From positions 10,577,543 to 10,641,542 of the forward strand of contig JAPWDM010000001.1 of NCBI GenBank assembly GCA_035578155.1: a stretch of 64,000 bases of DNA, written 5' to 3'. The translations under genes and the position numbers were made by a program. This DNA is from Brachynemurus nebulosus (Eukaryota; Arthropoda; Insecta; Neuroptera; Myrmeleontidae). The notes beneath the pieces are model-generated. The model saw nothing but the letters and a program-made list of their open reading frames with translations, searched no databases and was not told where the DNA came from. Position 1 is the stretch's first letter, and each line of letters opens with the position of its first letter. Below, piece after piece: positions 1 to 11,652 of the stretch.

Positions 1-825
1 TTTGGCCGTACTAAAAAAGATAACTCTCGAATTATTCACCCCATGTATCTCCTCCACTACTAAATCATATTTAAACCATGTTTGTTTGTGAAAAATTCCC
101 TTTATAAACAAAGTTAAAAACCCTACACGTACGTATTTTTTATTGTAAATGGTATGTTTCAAAGGCTGCAAGTTTGTACAAAAAAAAAGAAAAAACAACA
201 ATAGTGCTTTTGTGTATATGCGTCTGTGCACTTTTTTAACATTATACAAAGCTTGTTATGTGCTGCCTCCTGTCAAACACGGTTTATTTGTTTTATATAA
301 AAAGCATCTACTCATCTGTGTTTGACTTAATGTAAAAAAACAAACATGTCTACAACAATTCCGCACATAAATGTACATGTGTATGGAACAATATGTAGCA
401 TGTACATGAAAAGATTGATAAGGTCAATAGGTTGTTTGAAAAAAAAAAAGAACACGTGGAAATACAGAGCTAGGAAAAAAACAAAATCGATACAGTACAA
501 GCCCTTCTTAATAATAACGTTTTGAATCACATTATAAGACTCATATTAGTTCGGCGGACTTTTCAATTAATTTTACAAGTATCCGTCAAAAATATGGTTG
601 TTCAGCGGCCGGCGAATATTGTGTATCGATGGCAACAGTTCCCCCGTTCAAATTAAATTTATTTCACAAATAAATAAGCTTGTAACGTTAACGGATAAGC
701 GAAATTTCGTACGATAAGTACGCAATCTTATAGTAGTGATAGATGAAAATATTTATATAGGTAATTTAAATTTCACAAGTAATACTTTGCAGTATAATTT
801 TAGTAACTAATTAATTCTACTTAAT
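1..825. other. AT-rich stretch, nothing recognised
   Basis: I see only A-runs and AT-rich sequence. A slightly GC-richer patch near 550-650 has no convincing open frame or repeat partner in this window. Confidence 0.5.
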
Positions 826-1330
826 ATAGTATATTATTCAACAAGCTGGTAATGATAGCTATTACTCGCGAAAGTGAAATTGCGACACGAGCCGAGTTTA
901 CGAGGCGAGTATCGTAATGCATCTAAGTGAGTAATAACAACTACAAGCGAGTTGAATCCGATATTTTTTCTACGACTTTTTTCCTTTTTGATTTAAATAA
1001 AATTGAATATAAATTTTAAATTAAAAGAATACAATTTTTAATCTATCTCTAATTTCATTAATAGTTTATATATGTACAAACGATGAAAACCAAATACAAA
1101 CTACTTTGTTTACTTTGACGTTACTACGCTACATATATGAAATTAAAATTTGATACATATATTATACACAAAACAAATGCCGGCCCATTGAATAATGGTT
1201 AATACGGTGATTTCATTGGTCGATAGATATTTAGTAATAGTCATTCTTCCACAACCTTTGAATAATTCCTAACTTTCTCAACAATTTACGGATATGTAAT
1301 GAGTGTGTTCTTCAACAAGAGTAGGAAAAA
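826..1330 (-). repeat. Dispersed repeat family A, copy 1 (reverse orientation)
   Basis: This copy runs from a TATATTATTCAAC end, through a GC-richer block around GACACGAGCCGAGTTTACGA, to GTTCTTCAACAAGAGTAG. The same order occurs in reverse at 3590-5140, 8095-8612 and 33935-35165. It has no coding capacity and I see no TIRs. The terminal TAGTATATTAT is shared with family B, which suggests the two families are related. I cannot assign a superfamily; a non-autonomous DNA element is the simplest reading. Confidence 0.75.
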
Positions 1331-1335
1331 TCTAT

Positions 1336-1470
1336 TACACTGACTGACAGACAACGTTTTTGTCTCGCAGCCTAAACGGTTAGGTTTAGAAGGATGAAAT
1401 TTTGCACAGGAGTTCCCTATGTAACGTAGGTGAGCACTAAAAAAGGATTCTTGAAAATTTATACCTCTAA
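1336..1470. repeat. Short repeat, partner at 2050-2190
   Basis: A block beginning CACTGACTG and containing GGTTTAGAAGGATGAAATTT is repeated in direct orientation at 2050-2190 (GGTTTAGAAGGACGAAATTT). The two copies flank the family B repeat. There is no open frame. It may be a subregion of a larger non-autonomous element. Confidence 0.65.
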
Positions 1471-1554
1471 GTGGATTAAACCGAGGATAAAAATTTGTAT
1501 GGAAATTCGTCATTTTTGAAGTTAGAGATATATAAAAATTTGTTATTGTGGCTA

Positions 1555-2010
1555 TTAATAGTATATTATACAATAAGTGCGGGAAATTGTCGATTGTCCA
1601 CGAGAGCAAAGTTGAGCGCACGATCGTAGTGAGTGCGCTTATTCACTTGAGTGGGCAATCAACAATCCTGCGCGAGTTGCATATACTATTTTTAATTACA
1701 AATTTCACATAATTTTTTCCGTTATTATTACTATTTTTTAGTCCTATAATATTATTGAGTGCTTGTGTTTTTTTGAATTAAATATTGTTTAAATTATTTG
1801 TTGGTGGTTTCTATAGAAATAATTATGAAATATTTATTAAATGAAAAATCAAGAGACGGCTTATCGTGTTTTATTATCAATTTGCGTGTGGAAAATGTAC
1901 TTTCCACACGCAAAAAGTATGTGGGAGAGTACAGTGGGCAAACAGCTATTCTGCGTATAAAAATGTGTGCGCCAAGTTAGTACTTCCCGCGCATGAGCAA
2001 TTAAAAAATA
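1555..2010 (+). repeat. Dispersed repeat family B, copy 1
   Basis: It starts near AGTATATTATACAATAAGTG and runs through GAGCGCACGATCGTAGTGAG, an inner hairpin (GTGTGGAAAATGTACTTTCCACAC, positions about 1887-1910) and GCGCCAAGTTAGTACTTCCC. A diverged reverse copy lies at 20565-21000. The short open frame inside it is not protein-like. Superfamily unknown. Confidence 0.7.
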
Positions 2011-2049
2011 AATAGTACCTTATAATAACTATTTTAATAAATCTTTAAC

Positions 2050-2190
2050 ACTGACTGGCAGAACAACGCACAGCCGAAACTGTTGGGTTTAGAAGGACGA
2101 AATTTTGTACAGAAGTTCTCTATGCAACATAGGTAAGCACTAAGGAAGGATTTTTGAAGATTCGTCTCCTAAATGGGTTAAATAGCTAGT
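2050..2190. repeat. Short repeat, partner of 1336-1470
   Basis: Diverged direct copy of the block at 1336-1470, starting CACTGACTGGCAG. It is non-coding. Confidence 0.6.
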
Positions 2191-2487
2191 AACAATATAT
2201 ATGATAAAAATAAAAAAAAGTTAAGAAAATTACATACGTCAAATTTAAATGAAATGACTTTTCAAGTACGGCAATAATCAGCACTATTGTACGCAGCAGG
2301 TTATTTACTTACCTATCTAAGTGCAAAAAGGAACCGTCACTGGTAAAACAGGTAATAAATTTAAATACAATTTGAGTGAACATAGGGTGGTATTTGTTGT
2401 GAGCAATAAAATAATTTAACTTTTTGAAAGTTAATGATCACTAATAACACCGTCTCAAAAAGTCATCTCAAAAATTGTTGGATAAAA

Positions 2488-2709
2488 AAGGGTTGGCCAA
2501 CCCGCGGCCCGCCTAGAACTTTTTTTTGCCCGCGAGATTCATCACACTTATACAAAATATATTTATTTTATAATGACCAAGGTAGTGAAAACCAATTAAT
2601 TAAAAAAATAGATAATAATATATGGGAGCATATAATTTTATAGGCGGCCCGCGGAGTTATGATGGGCTTCCAAAGTGGCCCGCAAGATCATTTGAGTTGG
2701 CCACCCCTG
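2488..2709. mobile_element. hAT-type MITE, 222 bp
   Basis: The ends are AAGGGTTGGCCAACCC and, read inward from the right, CAGGGGTGGCCAACTC, a classic hAT-style TIR. The flanks are GGATAAAA (2480-2487) and GGATAAGG (2710-2717), an 8 bp TSD with two mismatches. Both ends carry GGCCCGC blocks that stand out from the AT-rich surroundings. It has no coding capacity. TIR and TSD together make the hAT call fairly safe. Confidence 0.8.
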
Positions 2710-2717
2710 GGATAAGG

Positions 2718-3590
2718 TATACCTCACTATACAATCATATGTTCGTACGCATATGTTACTCTAACCGCTGACCATAGAGATACATAGAGAGACAACTTAA
2801 AAAATCGTTTAAAAAGTATATAGTCATTAAAGAAAAAGATGACAGCAGTCATTTGTATTTGTATACTATATTTTGTCTTTATCTAATTAATGGCAAGATA
2901 TATTTGTTAAGGGAATGCTAACTTTGAGTCAGGAATAAACAAAGATACACTAAACATTTAATGTCTTGTTGTCACACTCTTATCAATTGTTTATGTTGGA
3001 GTTTTTGTTGTCATAGATCACAGTTGTGTACGAGTACATCACTACCTGTATTTTTGTCTAAACTCTAAATAGAAATATTTTCTATGTTTTTGAGAGGTGA
3101 ACCTTAATATTGTAGATTTTTTGTATCGTTGTGATGCTCTGCTATGGTAAACGAAATTCGATCGAAATCGGCGAAGAGCATATCTGGACGCCTTCTTGTA
3201 AATTAAAAGACGAATCAATCAAGTTCTGTATGTAGGTGCTAAACAACATAAATTTTCTTTTTAATCGCTGACTAGCAGATTACAGTTCGTTCGTGAATTT
3301 TATTACCCCCCTGGATAAATCTGACATTATCAAGAGCTTTTACTGTAAGCGAATGGAAATACGAAACAGTAATACGAAAAAGTTTATGGGTACATCAACC
3401 CAGTGATGTTAGATTGTTTGTTTCATTCTGTTAGAGAGTTAGTGAATAAAAACTATAGTTTGGGATATACACAAAATCGGCCCGTGGGCGGTATAAACGG
3501 TGCACCGTACTAAACCCCGCGCCACTGACTTTTACTGATTTTGTAAAATTAAAAATTTAAATGTGCTTTGAAAGACGATACTGATTTATT
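2718..3590. other. Nothing recognised
   Basis: AT-rich DNA without an open frame, TIR pair or tandem repeat that I can see. Confidence 0.45.
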
Positions 3591-5140
3591 TAATGAAATC
3601 AAAGGTGTGGAGGAATGATCATTACTCAATACTTTTCGACCAATGAAATCGCCGCATTAACCATTATTCAATGGGCTAGCATTTGTTTTGTGTATATTTG
3701 TATACCTCATTTCAAATACAATTGATCATGAGTTTCCTTTAAAAAACTAAATAATTCTTATATTCAAAACAAATCAGTCTGCTATTCTTTTCTAAAAACA
3801 AACTGCAAACTTAAAATTTACGTAAATGTAATAATGATAGAGATAAAGCCAAGAAAACGGAAATTATTTAAATTAAAAGTGACGAAGTATGGTTAAATTT
3901 AACTGAAATGGACCATATCAAATTTTAATTTAATATATGTGGCCTGGTAACGTGCAAGTAAACAAAGTAGTTTATATTTTGTCTTAATCGTATCCATAAT
4001 TATGTCTGATATATGATCGTGGTCTATATTATACAAACATTTAATAAAATTAGAGATGAATTAAGGGAGGAGTTCAAATAAAAAAGCAACTTTTTTATTT
4101 ATGATTATTTTGCTTGTTGAAATTTTTTCAAATTAGGGATGGTTTCAAATAGAAAATTTTGTTTTTGAAACATTCATTACTCTTCCCTGTAGGGGGAGGG
4201 GGCCCTTTTTCACAAGTTTTTAAGCGTTTACAAGGAACGCCATATCTCAAAAAGTAATGAATATTTCTTAAATATTTTTTCATTATTTTATTCCTAAAGG
4301 ACCTGTCCATAAAGCTGAGTATGGGTTTCAGGTAATTTTAAATATTAACTATAAAATTGTAATCCCAAAGTTCTAAAAATTATAAAACCCAATTTTTTAT
4401 TAAAAAAAATGTTTAAAAATAGTTACAATTATTCAAATGGAAAAAGCATACTCCACTTTATGCGCAATATGCTTATGAACAAAATAAAAAAAAAATTAAG
4501 TCTCTATCTTTTCTAGAACTTGAGATATGATTTTCCTTGTCGGGAAAAACATAAGCTTCGAGAAACGGTAAAAAACAAAAATAATAACAAAAGAAGCGGT
4601 TTACTCACTGTTTATTAAAACGTCTACAAAGGCATACAAACAAAAGAACATTATCTCAGTGCATACTATAAATCGTGTACACACCAAAACTAAATATTAC
4701 TGATCAATTCGCGTGGAGGGGGGGGGGGGGTGAGCGTTATTTGCAAAGGAGCAGCAACTTGGCTGTGCAGTGCCTCACAAATAAATATTTTTCTACTTAA
4801 AAAAAGAATCTTTTGGCCATGTTTTATATATCACCGTGTTTGTAAAGAACCACAGAACGGAATAAAAACAAAAAACGAAATTCTAAAAAAATTAGTTTAT
4901 TAGCCGTTTATGGCGTGAACTCCTCCCTTAAAAATTTTATTCTTTTGATTTAAAATTTATATTCAATTTTATTTAAATCAAAAAGGAAAAAATTGGTAGA
5001 AAAAATATCGTATTCGACTCGCTTGCAATGGCTATTACTCACTCAGATGCATTGCGAAATTCGCCTCATAAACTCGGCTCGTATCGCAATTTCATCTTCG
5101 TGAGTAATAGCTATCGTTACCAGCTCGTTGAATAATATAC
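3590..5140 (+). repeat. Dispersed repeat family A, copy 2 (interrupted)
   Basis: Starts near AAAGGTGTGGAGGAATGATC and ends at CCAGCTCGTTGAATAATATAC, in the orientation of copies 3 and 4. Two interruptions are visible. About 200 bp at roughly 3708-3915 are absent from copy 3 and have no clear TIR. A TTAA-flanked MITE occupies 4065-4927. No coding capacity. Confidence 0.75.
4065..4927. mobile_element. TTAA-flanked MITE, 863 bp (Kolobok- or piggyBac-like)
   Basis: Both ends read GGGAGGAGTTCA inward and are flanked by TTAA (4061-4064 and 4928-4931). Removing the element and one TTAA restores the continuity of family A copy 2. The TIR begins GGG rather than the CCC typical of piggyBac, so a Kolobok-like origin is as likely. 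It contains a G-run of about 14 bases near 4717-4730 and no transposase frame. Confidence 0.8.
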
Positions 5141-5242
5141 TATTTCAAGAATGAAAATAATAAAATATTACTGCGACCCTGTCATTATAGTCAAGATCGA
5201 TCTACCACTTCATTAATTTTATCCATCAAATTTCTATATCAT

Positions 5243-5686
5243 CTGTGTAAGGTTACAACAGTTTTATAACAAAAGTAGTAAGGTTACAACGATTCTGTAA
5301 CAAGAGTTGCAAGATCACAGCTGTTCTGCAACAAAAGTAGAAAGGTCACAGTGGTTCTGTATAACAAGTAGTAAGGTTACAGCGGTTCTGTACCAAAAGT
5401 AGTAAGGTCATAGCAATTCTATACCAAAAGTAGTAAGGTTACAGTGATTTTGTACCAAAAGTAGTAATGTTACAATGGATTTGTACCAAAAGTAGTAAGG
5501 TTACAGCGGTTCTGTACCAAAAGTAGTCAGATTAGAGCAGTTCTGTAAAAAAATGTAGTAAGGTTACATCGGTTCTGTAGCAAAAGTAGTAAAGTCATAG
5601 CAATTCTAAACCAAAAGTTGTAAGGTTACAGTGATTTTGTACCAAAAGTAGTAAGGTTACAGTGGTTCTATACCAAAATGTGTACG
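5243..5686. repeat. 31 bp minisatellite, about 14 units
   Basis: Tandem units of about 31 bp with core GTAAGGTTACAGCGGTTCTG followed by TACCAAAAGTA. Units differ by point changes, for example GGTCATAGCAATTCT in every few units. There is no flanking TIR. The open frame running out of its right edge is low-complexity and I do not regard it as a gene. Confidence 0.9.
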
Positions 5687-5689
5687 AAA

Positions 5690-6636
5690 ACGAAATAAAA
5701 ATCACATATATAATATGCGTTTTTTCATTACCATTGAAACTTTATAATATGAAAAACGAGAACAATCATGCATTTAGTCCAAAGAGTGTATTTTCAATGA
5801 AATTTTGTATATGTCAAAAGCGTTATATGCCAGTAACTTTGTTGAACAACCACAGTCCCTTAATGATCTACCATTTGTTCAGAATTGTCAAATCGTTTCC
5901 TGTGCCTGACTGTACAAATTTGTGCAATGTACCCCACAAGTAAACTTTGTACCAAGCCCCACTTTCGGCTAGACCGGTTCTGGATATATCCGTACCTGCA
6001 CTTATACCTTTTTTTAGTCAAAGTACAAAATAACAAATAAATAACTATGTAGCCTCAAAATTATTAGTAATTGTTTTTCAAAAGTTTTTAAAATGAAAAT
6101 TAATACCAAACAAAAAACAGTACAACAAAGCGTCTATTGAAATTGATCTTTTGAACTTTTTATAAAATTATTTCTATAAAACTTGTTAAGGTTTCTCGCA
6201 ACTTTATTTTCATTAATATTGTCTGCCATTGCTACAGCTTAGCATTGAAATTACTATTAATGTTTATATATAATTTATATTTATAATATATAAAACCTGT
6301 TATACATACGTTTATGCAAAGAAAAAACTTGTCAAGTGTGTGTAAGACACACACAAAGCGAGGGTTCCTCAGTGGCTGGAGATTATCATATCACAATAAG
6401 CTTTGCAATAAGCTTCGCGAGTTTAGGTACGTATAACTCGCCCATTAGTAGGAAACGTATGAGAAGTTCAGAGCCTGAAAAACCTCACTATTATTCTAGA
6501 AAATAGGGTACGTGAAATTATTTCTAAGATTAGTTATGAAAAACGAATACTTTGTCCATTTTTCAGCATTTCCTTTGATTATTTGGACTTAAATTTTTGG
6601 AGGATATTTTCTAATACTTATTTTTTATTTATTTAT
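5690..6636. other. Nothing recognised
   Basis: Non-coding, AT-rich. A small CACACA-rich patch near 6340-6360 is the only distinct feature. Confidence 0.4.
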
Positions 6637-6640
6637 TTAA

Positions 6641-7104
6641 CCCTAAAATTATATGTTGGTCTACGAGATACATCGGCGTCATTTTGACGAATGGACTTTT
6701 TACGAAGAGTTTTAGAGTTTATAAAAAAAAAAATTTCTTTTACATAACAATACTACAAAGGCGAATAAAATATTTAAAAAAATTGGATTTGGAAAAATTT
6801 CTTAATATAAATATTTATTAATTTTGTTATCATTTTATCAAAGCATATTTTCATTATAAAAATTAATTTCATTAATTTTTTTTAATTAATTCACAATAAA
6901 AATTAAAAAATAGATAAATACATCAATTGTATCATAAAACATGTCTTTCAAATAATTAATTTATGAACTATTATGAGTCAGTGGACATGTGTGACTTTAC
7001 AGAATGTGTACTTTCTCAGTCATTCTCAGGCAACGACAAGTTGTAGTATTGGAGCAGGTAGAGAAGTTCGTTCGTCATTTTGACGTGTACGTATGATTCT
7101 AGGG
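6641..7104. mobile_element. piggyBac-type MITE, 464 bp
   Basis: The ends are CCCTAAAATTATA and, inward from the right, CCCTAGAATCATA, flanked by TTAA on both sides (6637-6640 and 7105-7108). CCCTA plus TTAA is the piggyBac signature. Both subterminal regions carry CGTCATTTTGACG, a short palindrome that could be a transposase contact site. No open frame. Confidence 0.85.
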
Positions 7105-7108
7105 TTAA

Positions 7109-8090
7109 TAATTGACATGAAATATTTACAAAGCAAATTCTGTACAAGTTTCGTGTATACAGAATTTATTTTCTACTTCTGAAATATATTTCGACGCAAA
7201 ATTTCATTTAATAGAGATAATTTACTCTACTGCAAGTTGTTTTTTGAATTTTAGAAAATTTTAACTTAGTCTTAGAAAAGACGACTTAGTCGAAATAACT
7301 TTAATCGAATGTTTTAGCAAGTGTTAGTAGGTATTTGTAATTTTTTTAGATTTTTTTAGATTGGGAATTACTGGAAGACGGACAAGTTATTCGCCACTTT
7401 GAGACGGCTGTTAAAAATACCTTTGCAAGTGTATAAAATAGTAAAAGGAACCTCAATTCTAATACAGGCAAGTATCGCAAAAGATTAAGATAAAATTTTA
7501 TTACGAATTAATTGATGTATCTACCTGTAGCATATAGATGCAAAATTTAATGCTCATGCAGGATGGAAGACGTAGGGATTACGGGTTCCGAAACGCTTCT
7601 TCGGAACCCTAAAAAACGATTCATTGTTTCCCTGAAGGTGGATAGACGAAATCAGGTTGAAAATAGTTCAACAACGAGATATTCAACTAACTTTTGTATA
7701 ATATCTTAAAGAAACATTACCTACACAAAAGATTTCACAATATTAATATAAAGGCTGCTGCTGCACAGCTCAACAATAGAAACAAGTTATTAATTTATAC
7801 AAGACATGACCATACGTATAATCCTTTCCTTGCTGCTTATTATATTACCATACCTGCGAGTATGGTATAGAACTGAGCACAATGTATTAACATCAAACGC
7901 ACGTGTTACCAAACAATAAACTTTCATTATTATAGGTGCTAGAAATTATTATATTCAATTAACAGTAACTGGGACGAGCAACGTTGATTTAGAAATTGTT
8001 TGTTTGCACACGCCACAACGCAACGTGCCAAATACGCGTTCTGAGATGTAATGAAAAATGTTCACCGGTTAAAACCGTTGTATCCATATT
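7109..8090. other. Nothing recognised apart from a small inverted repeat
   Basis: A short inverted pair around GGTTCCGAAACGCTTC and TTCGGAACC lies at about 7585-7612. The rest is AT-rich, without frames or TIRs. Confidence 0.4.
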
Positions 8091-8094
8091 TTAA

Positions 8095-8612
8095 ATTTAT
8101 TTTTCTACTCCTGTTGAAGAACACTCATTACATATCTGTTAATTGTTGAGAAAGTTAGGCATTATTCAAAAGTGTGGAGGGATGACCATTACTCAATACC
8201 TTTCGACCAATGAAATCACCGTATTAACAACCATTATTCAATGGGTTTGCGATTGTTTTGTGAATATTATATCATTTCAATTTTTAATTTCATATATGTT
8301 GCGTAGTAACGTATAAGTAAACAAAACAATTTGATTTTTATTTTGATCGTTTCCATAGATGCATACACAAACATTTAATGAAATTAGAGATATATTAAAA
8401 GTCATATTCTTTTATTTTAAGATTTATATTGAATTTTATTTATATTAAAATGGAAGAAAGTCGTAAAAAAATTATAGTATTCTACTCGCTTGCAATGGCT
8501 ATTACTCACTCAGATGCATTACGACACTCACCTCGTAAACTCGGCTCGTGTCGCAATTTCATCTTCGCGAGTAATAGCTATCATTACCAGCTCTTTGAAT
8601 AATATACAATTG
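8095..8612 (+). repeat. Dispersed repeat family A, copy 3 (uninterrupted)
   Basis: This is the most intact copy in the window. It runs from TTCTACTCCTGTTGAAGAAC to CCAGCTCTTTGAATAATATA without a large insertion, so it serves as the reference for the interruptions in copies 2 and 4. Confidence 0.8.
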
Positions 8613-8657
8613 CTAAACATTTTCTTAGGCCATTTGAGAGCAACTTGTAAAGGTAAC

Positions 8658-9273
8658 TACACACGCCGGCATAACTAGCGGAACATACAAAATATCTCTA
8701 AAAATCAAACAAACCATTTAATTTTAAGAAACTATTAGTCTCATTTAATTATTCACTTAAAATTACATGTTCACAAGTCGATATACCTTTATTTTCGTTA
8801 GCAAAAGCAACTGACCATATGAGATGCCAAATTTTTGGAATCTTATGTCGTTTAAGAAACATTTGAGTTAAAGATTATTTAACAAATAGGAAATAAAACA
8901 CAGCGTTTTAATACCGCGTACTTCCTCTCGTGCTCTTGTCAAAGCTTCCATTCGTCTTGCTATACTCAGAATGATGTTATCTACAGTCTCCTGAGGCATT
9001 CTTTGCCCTTCTTTAATTACGGCAGTCTGAAGCCCGACAACATTGAGAAGAAGCGGCATTTTAGTTCGAAAGTGACATTTTAGAGTGGCATTTTAAAGTG
9101 AAAGTCTTAAAAAGATTTGCATCAATAATAAATAAGAGCAATTCTATGAAAAGTCAATTGATTCATTACTTCAATATTATTTTAAGTGAAAATAAAAAAA
9201 AAAACAGCCAACTTTGTTTAATAAATAGATTTTTATATTTTCTTATGTTCCGCTAATTATGCCGGTGTGTGTA
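8658..9273. mobile_element. TIR element, 616 bp, superfamily unassigned
   Basis: Nearly matching TIRs of about 30 bp start TACACACGCCGGCATAACTA on the left and TACACACACCGGCATAATTA inward from the right. I cannot define a convincing TSD. A minus-strand frame of 63 codons at 8868-9059 (with the motif RMEALTRAREEV) has protein-like composition and may be a fragment of an element protein, but I do not recognise it. Confidence 0.75.
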
Positions 9274-9747
9274 TTAAGAAAACTGATAGTAAATTATCCA
9301 CATAAGAGTAAAAACTTTGAACAACTTTTTTTTCCGAATAAACTGCCCAACGGTGCTCTCAAAACCGTATCAACTTGCAAGAAGTCCGATTTTGATTAAG
9401 ACTATTAAGAGAGGTTAGTGTAATTTTCAGGGCCCCGAAAAAATCAATAATGAATTTAAGGAAAAAAATGTATTGCTTTTTATATGTTAATATACAAAGA
9501 AGCAGTTTGGGAGTAATTTAGCCATACCAAAAAAAAACAAAACGATTTTTCAACTTACGGCACCAACTTTTTACCAGTCCTTTAGAGCCTTCAAAACGTG
9601 AAAATATGTCAAAACTGGGATTTTCGTAAATCGAGCCCATTACCATAACTTCGTACTAAATAGTTAATTAAAATTGAAATGAATGCACAACTTGTTAAAG
9701 GATCTATAAATAAGTAACTTTCAGTTATATCAGTTATTACATTGTAA
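9274..9747. other. Nothing recognised
   Basis: AT-rich, with no supported feature. Confidence 0.4.
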
Positions 9748-9894
9748 TATTAGATGTCCAACTAAGTTCTACCCCTTTTCAAAAGATGGCGTTATCTCAC
9801 AGTCGGTTATAAGTTAATTATTAATACACATATATACATTACATACACAGCTGTTTGTACTCTGTAAATTCATCACGCTCTTAATATATTACTC

Positions 9895-9897
<3 letters not shown>

Positions 9898-9971
<74 letters not shown>

Positions 9972-9991
9972 AATATATATATATATACGTG

Positions 9992-10035
<44 letters not shown>
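9898..10035. repeat. (TA)n microsatellite inside the mariner
   Basis: Nearly pure TA dinucleotides with two short interruptions, lying between the left TIR and the transposase start codon. Confidence 0.95.
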
Positions 10036-10039
<4 letters not shown>

Positions 10040-10069
10040 ATGTATATATTTTTTTTTATAGAGTTGAAA

Positions 10070-10403
10070 ATGGAAGTAAATATTGTGCATATCCGCCATT
10101 GTCTTCTATACGAATTTCACCAAGGAAAAAGTGCTGCTGAAGCTCAAAGAATAATCTGTGCAACTTATGGTGACAGTGCTATTGATGACAGTACGTGTCG
10201 AAGATGGTTTCGGAAATTTAAAAATGGAGATTTCAATGGAGCGTGGATGATAAACCACGCTCTTGAGCCTCCAGCAATCAGTGACGGGGAATTGCAAGAA
10301 TTACTGGACCAAGATTCTGCGCAAACAACTTGCAGGAAAGTTAAACCTCACTCAAGAAGCTGTTTTTAAAAGATTACATTCTTTATTTGGAAAAAACGGG
10401 TAG
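10070..10403 (+). pseudogene. Mariner transposase remnant (N-terminal DNA-binding part)
   Basis: The start codon at 10070 opens a frame whose first 55 or so residues match the mariner/SETMAR N-terminal helix-turn-helix, including the motifs [16 protein letters not shown] and CRRWFRKFKNGDF. After the DSAQTT motif the frame slips. The other frame continues with AGKLNLTQEAVFKRLHSLFG, the expected second DNA-binding helix region, and then stops at 10401. The DD34D catalytic domain is absent. Such a product could bind TIRs but could not catalyse transposition. Confidence 0.9.
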
Positions 10404-10424
10404 AACTTAGTTGTACACCTAATA

Positions 10425-11024
10425 TATTTAATTGTCACTTTAATATGTAAGAGAAACACGTATCCAGAAATAAATGATGCTTTATTTCTAAGAATTACTG
10501 TTATTAAATTTTATATACAATCTGCGCAATATGTAAGTACTAATTAATTTTCTACCTGTAGTTTTGTTTCTAGGAAAATAACAATGCCTCAAGGAGTACT
10601 TCAGCCTTTTCTGTGTCCTATAAATAGATAATATAATTAGCATGAAAACTAATTAAAAATTGATAATGAAAATAACTGAAAAAGTAGAATTTTTAATAAT
10701 CACTTTATTTGTTTTTGTTCATTTCTTAAAAAATGTTAAAGAATCAGAACAAAGGAAAAGGTTGCTCGAAAAAGAAGTAATATAATCTTACCAATTGTAT
10801 ACTTTTTCTCTTAAATACGATTTTTATCATAACAGACAAGTATTGTCCTTTGAGTTGATTGTTTTAATAATTCAATTTTCTGTTAATACTTTTATCCATT
10901 TTGTTATAATAATACAATACCTCTATCATTCAACGAATGTCCATAGATTTAATTTTAAGCCAATAACTTTCTGTCATCAAACACAGATATTCGAATAAAA
11001 AATTAATCCAATGTTTCGGACACC
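10425..11024. other. Nothing recognised
   Basis: AT-rich. A 67-codon frame at 10795-10998 has a low-complexity, hydrophobic composition and no recognisable domain. Confidence 0.4.
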
Positions 11025-11229
11025 TACAGTTCGGTCTCATAATATAGCCTCACTAAGAATTTTTATATTTCACTTACAATATTTTAGAAAAACAGGTTAG
11101 CCAGTAACATGTTAGTCGTATATTTCGAAAATATATTATTGTGTAAATAAAAATATTTAGTATTTGTTATTTATGTAAATTGTGATATACTGGGCCGTCA
11201 AGATTAAATTTTTCTTATGCCATTCCGTT

Positions 11230-11487
11230 GGCCAGCCCTTATACTGACGTGCAAAATTCAAACGGTTAAGTTTATGTTGATAAACACAAACTTTTCGGAG
11301 TCGGAGAGAAATGGATGATGGATCAATAATGTTTTGGGGGCGATTTATGATCAATGAAGTTATCGATCTTGTTACTTTAAAAGGACGCCAGGATTCGAAA
11401 AAATACGCAGGCTCTCTTTTTCAACAAGAAATAAAAACAAAGCAGGTTTGACAGGGCGGAGAGTGGATATTTCAGCAGGATAATGTC
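11230..11487 (+). pseudogene. Tc1-type transposase fragment
   Basis: A frame from 11311 reads MDDGSIMFWGRF and then LVTLKGRQDSKKYAGSL, matching the middle of the Tc1 DDE domain. After a stop and a frameshift, GEWIFQQDNV corresponds to the WIFQQDNA motif that holds the second catalytic aspartate. The first aspartate region and the final glutamate region are missing. Non-functional relic. Confidence 0.85.
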
Positions 11488-11652
11488 TTATAACTTTTGT
11501 GATTTGTTTGTGCGTTTATTTTATTAAAACAAATACTCCATATTTTTATTTACACAATAATATATTTTCGAAATATACAACTAACGTATTACTAGCTAAC
11601 CTGTTTCTCTAAAATATTTATGTGAAATATAAAAATTCTTAGTGAGGCTATA

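Larger units (their letters stand above)
9750..10422 (+). mobile_element. Internally deleted mariner element, 673 bp
   Basis: The TIRs are TTAGATGTCCAACTAAGTTC on the left and TTAGGTGTACAACTAAGTTC inward from the right, with a TA TSD at 9748-9749 and 10423-10424. A full mariner is about 1.3 kb. This one keeps both ends and the 5' part of the transposase gene but lacks the DDD catalytic half. A long TA microsatellite has expanded in its 5' untranslated region. Confidence 0.92.

Noticed and set aside
5243..5686. CRISPR-like array
   Set aside because: The units are head-to-tail without unique spacers; it is a minisatellite in eukaryotic DNA.
9881..10099. 72-codon frame of repeated Tyr-Ile
   Set aside because: Translation of the TA microsatellite.
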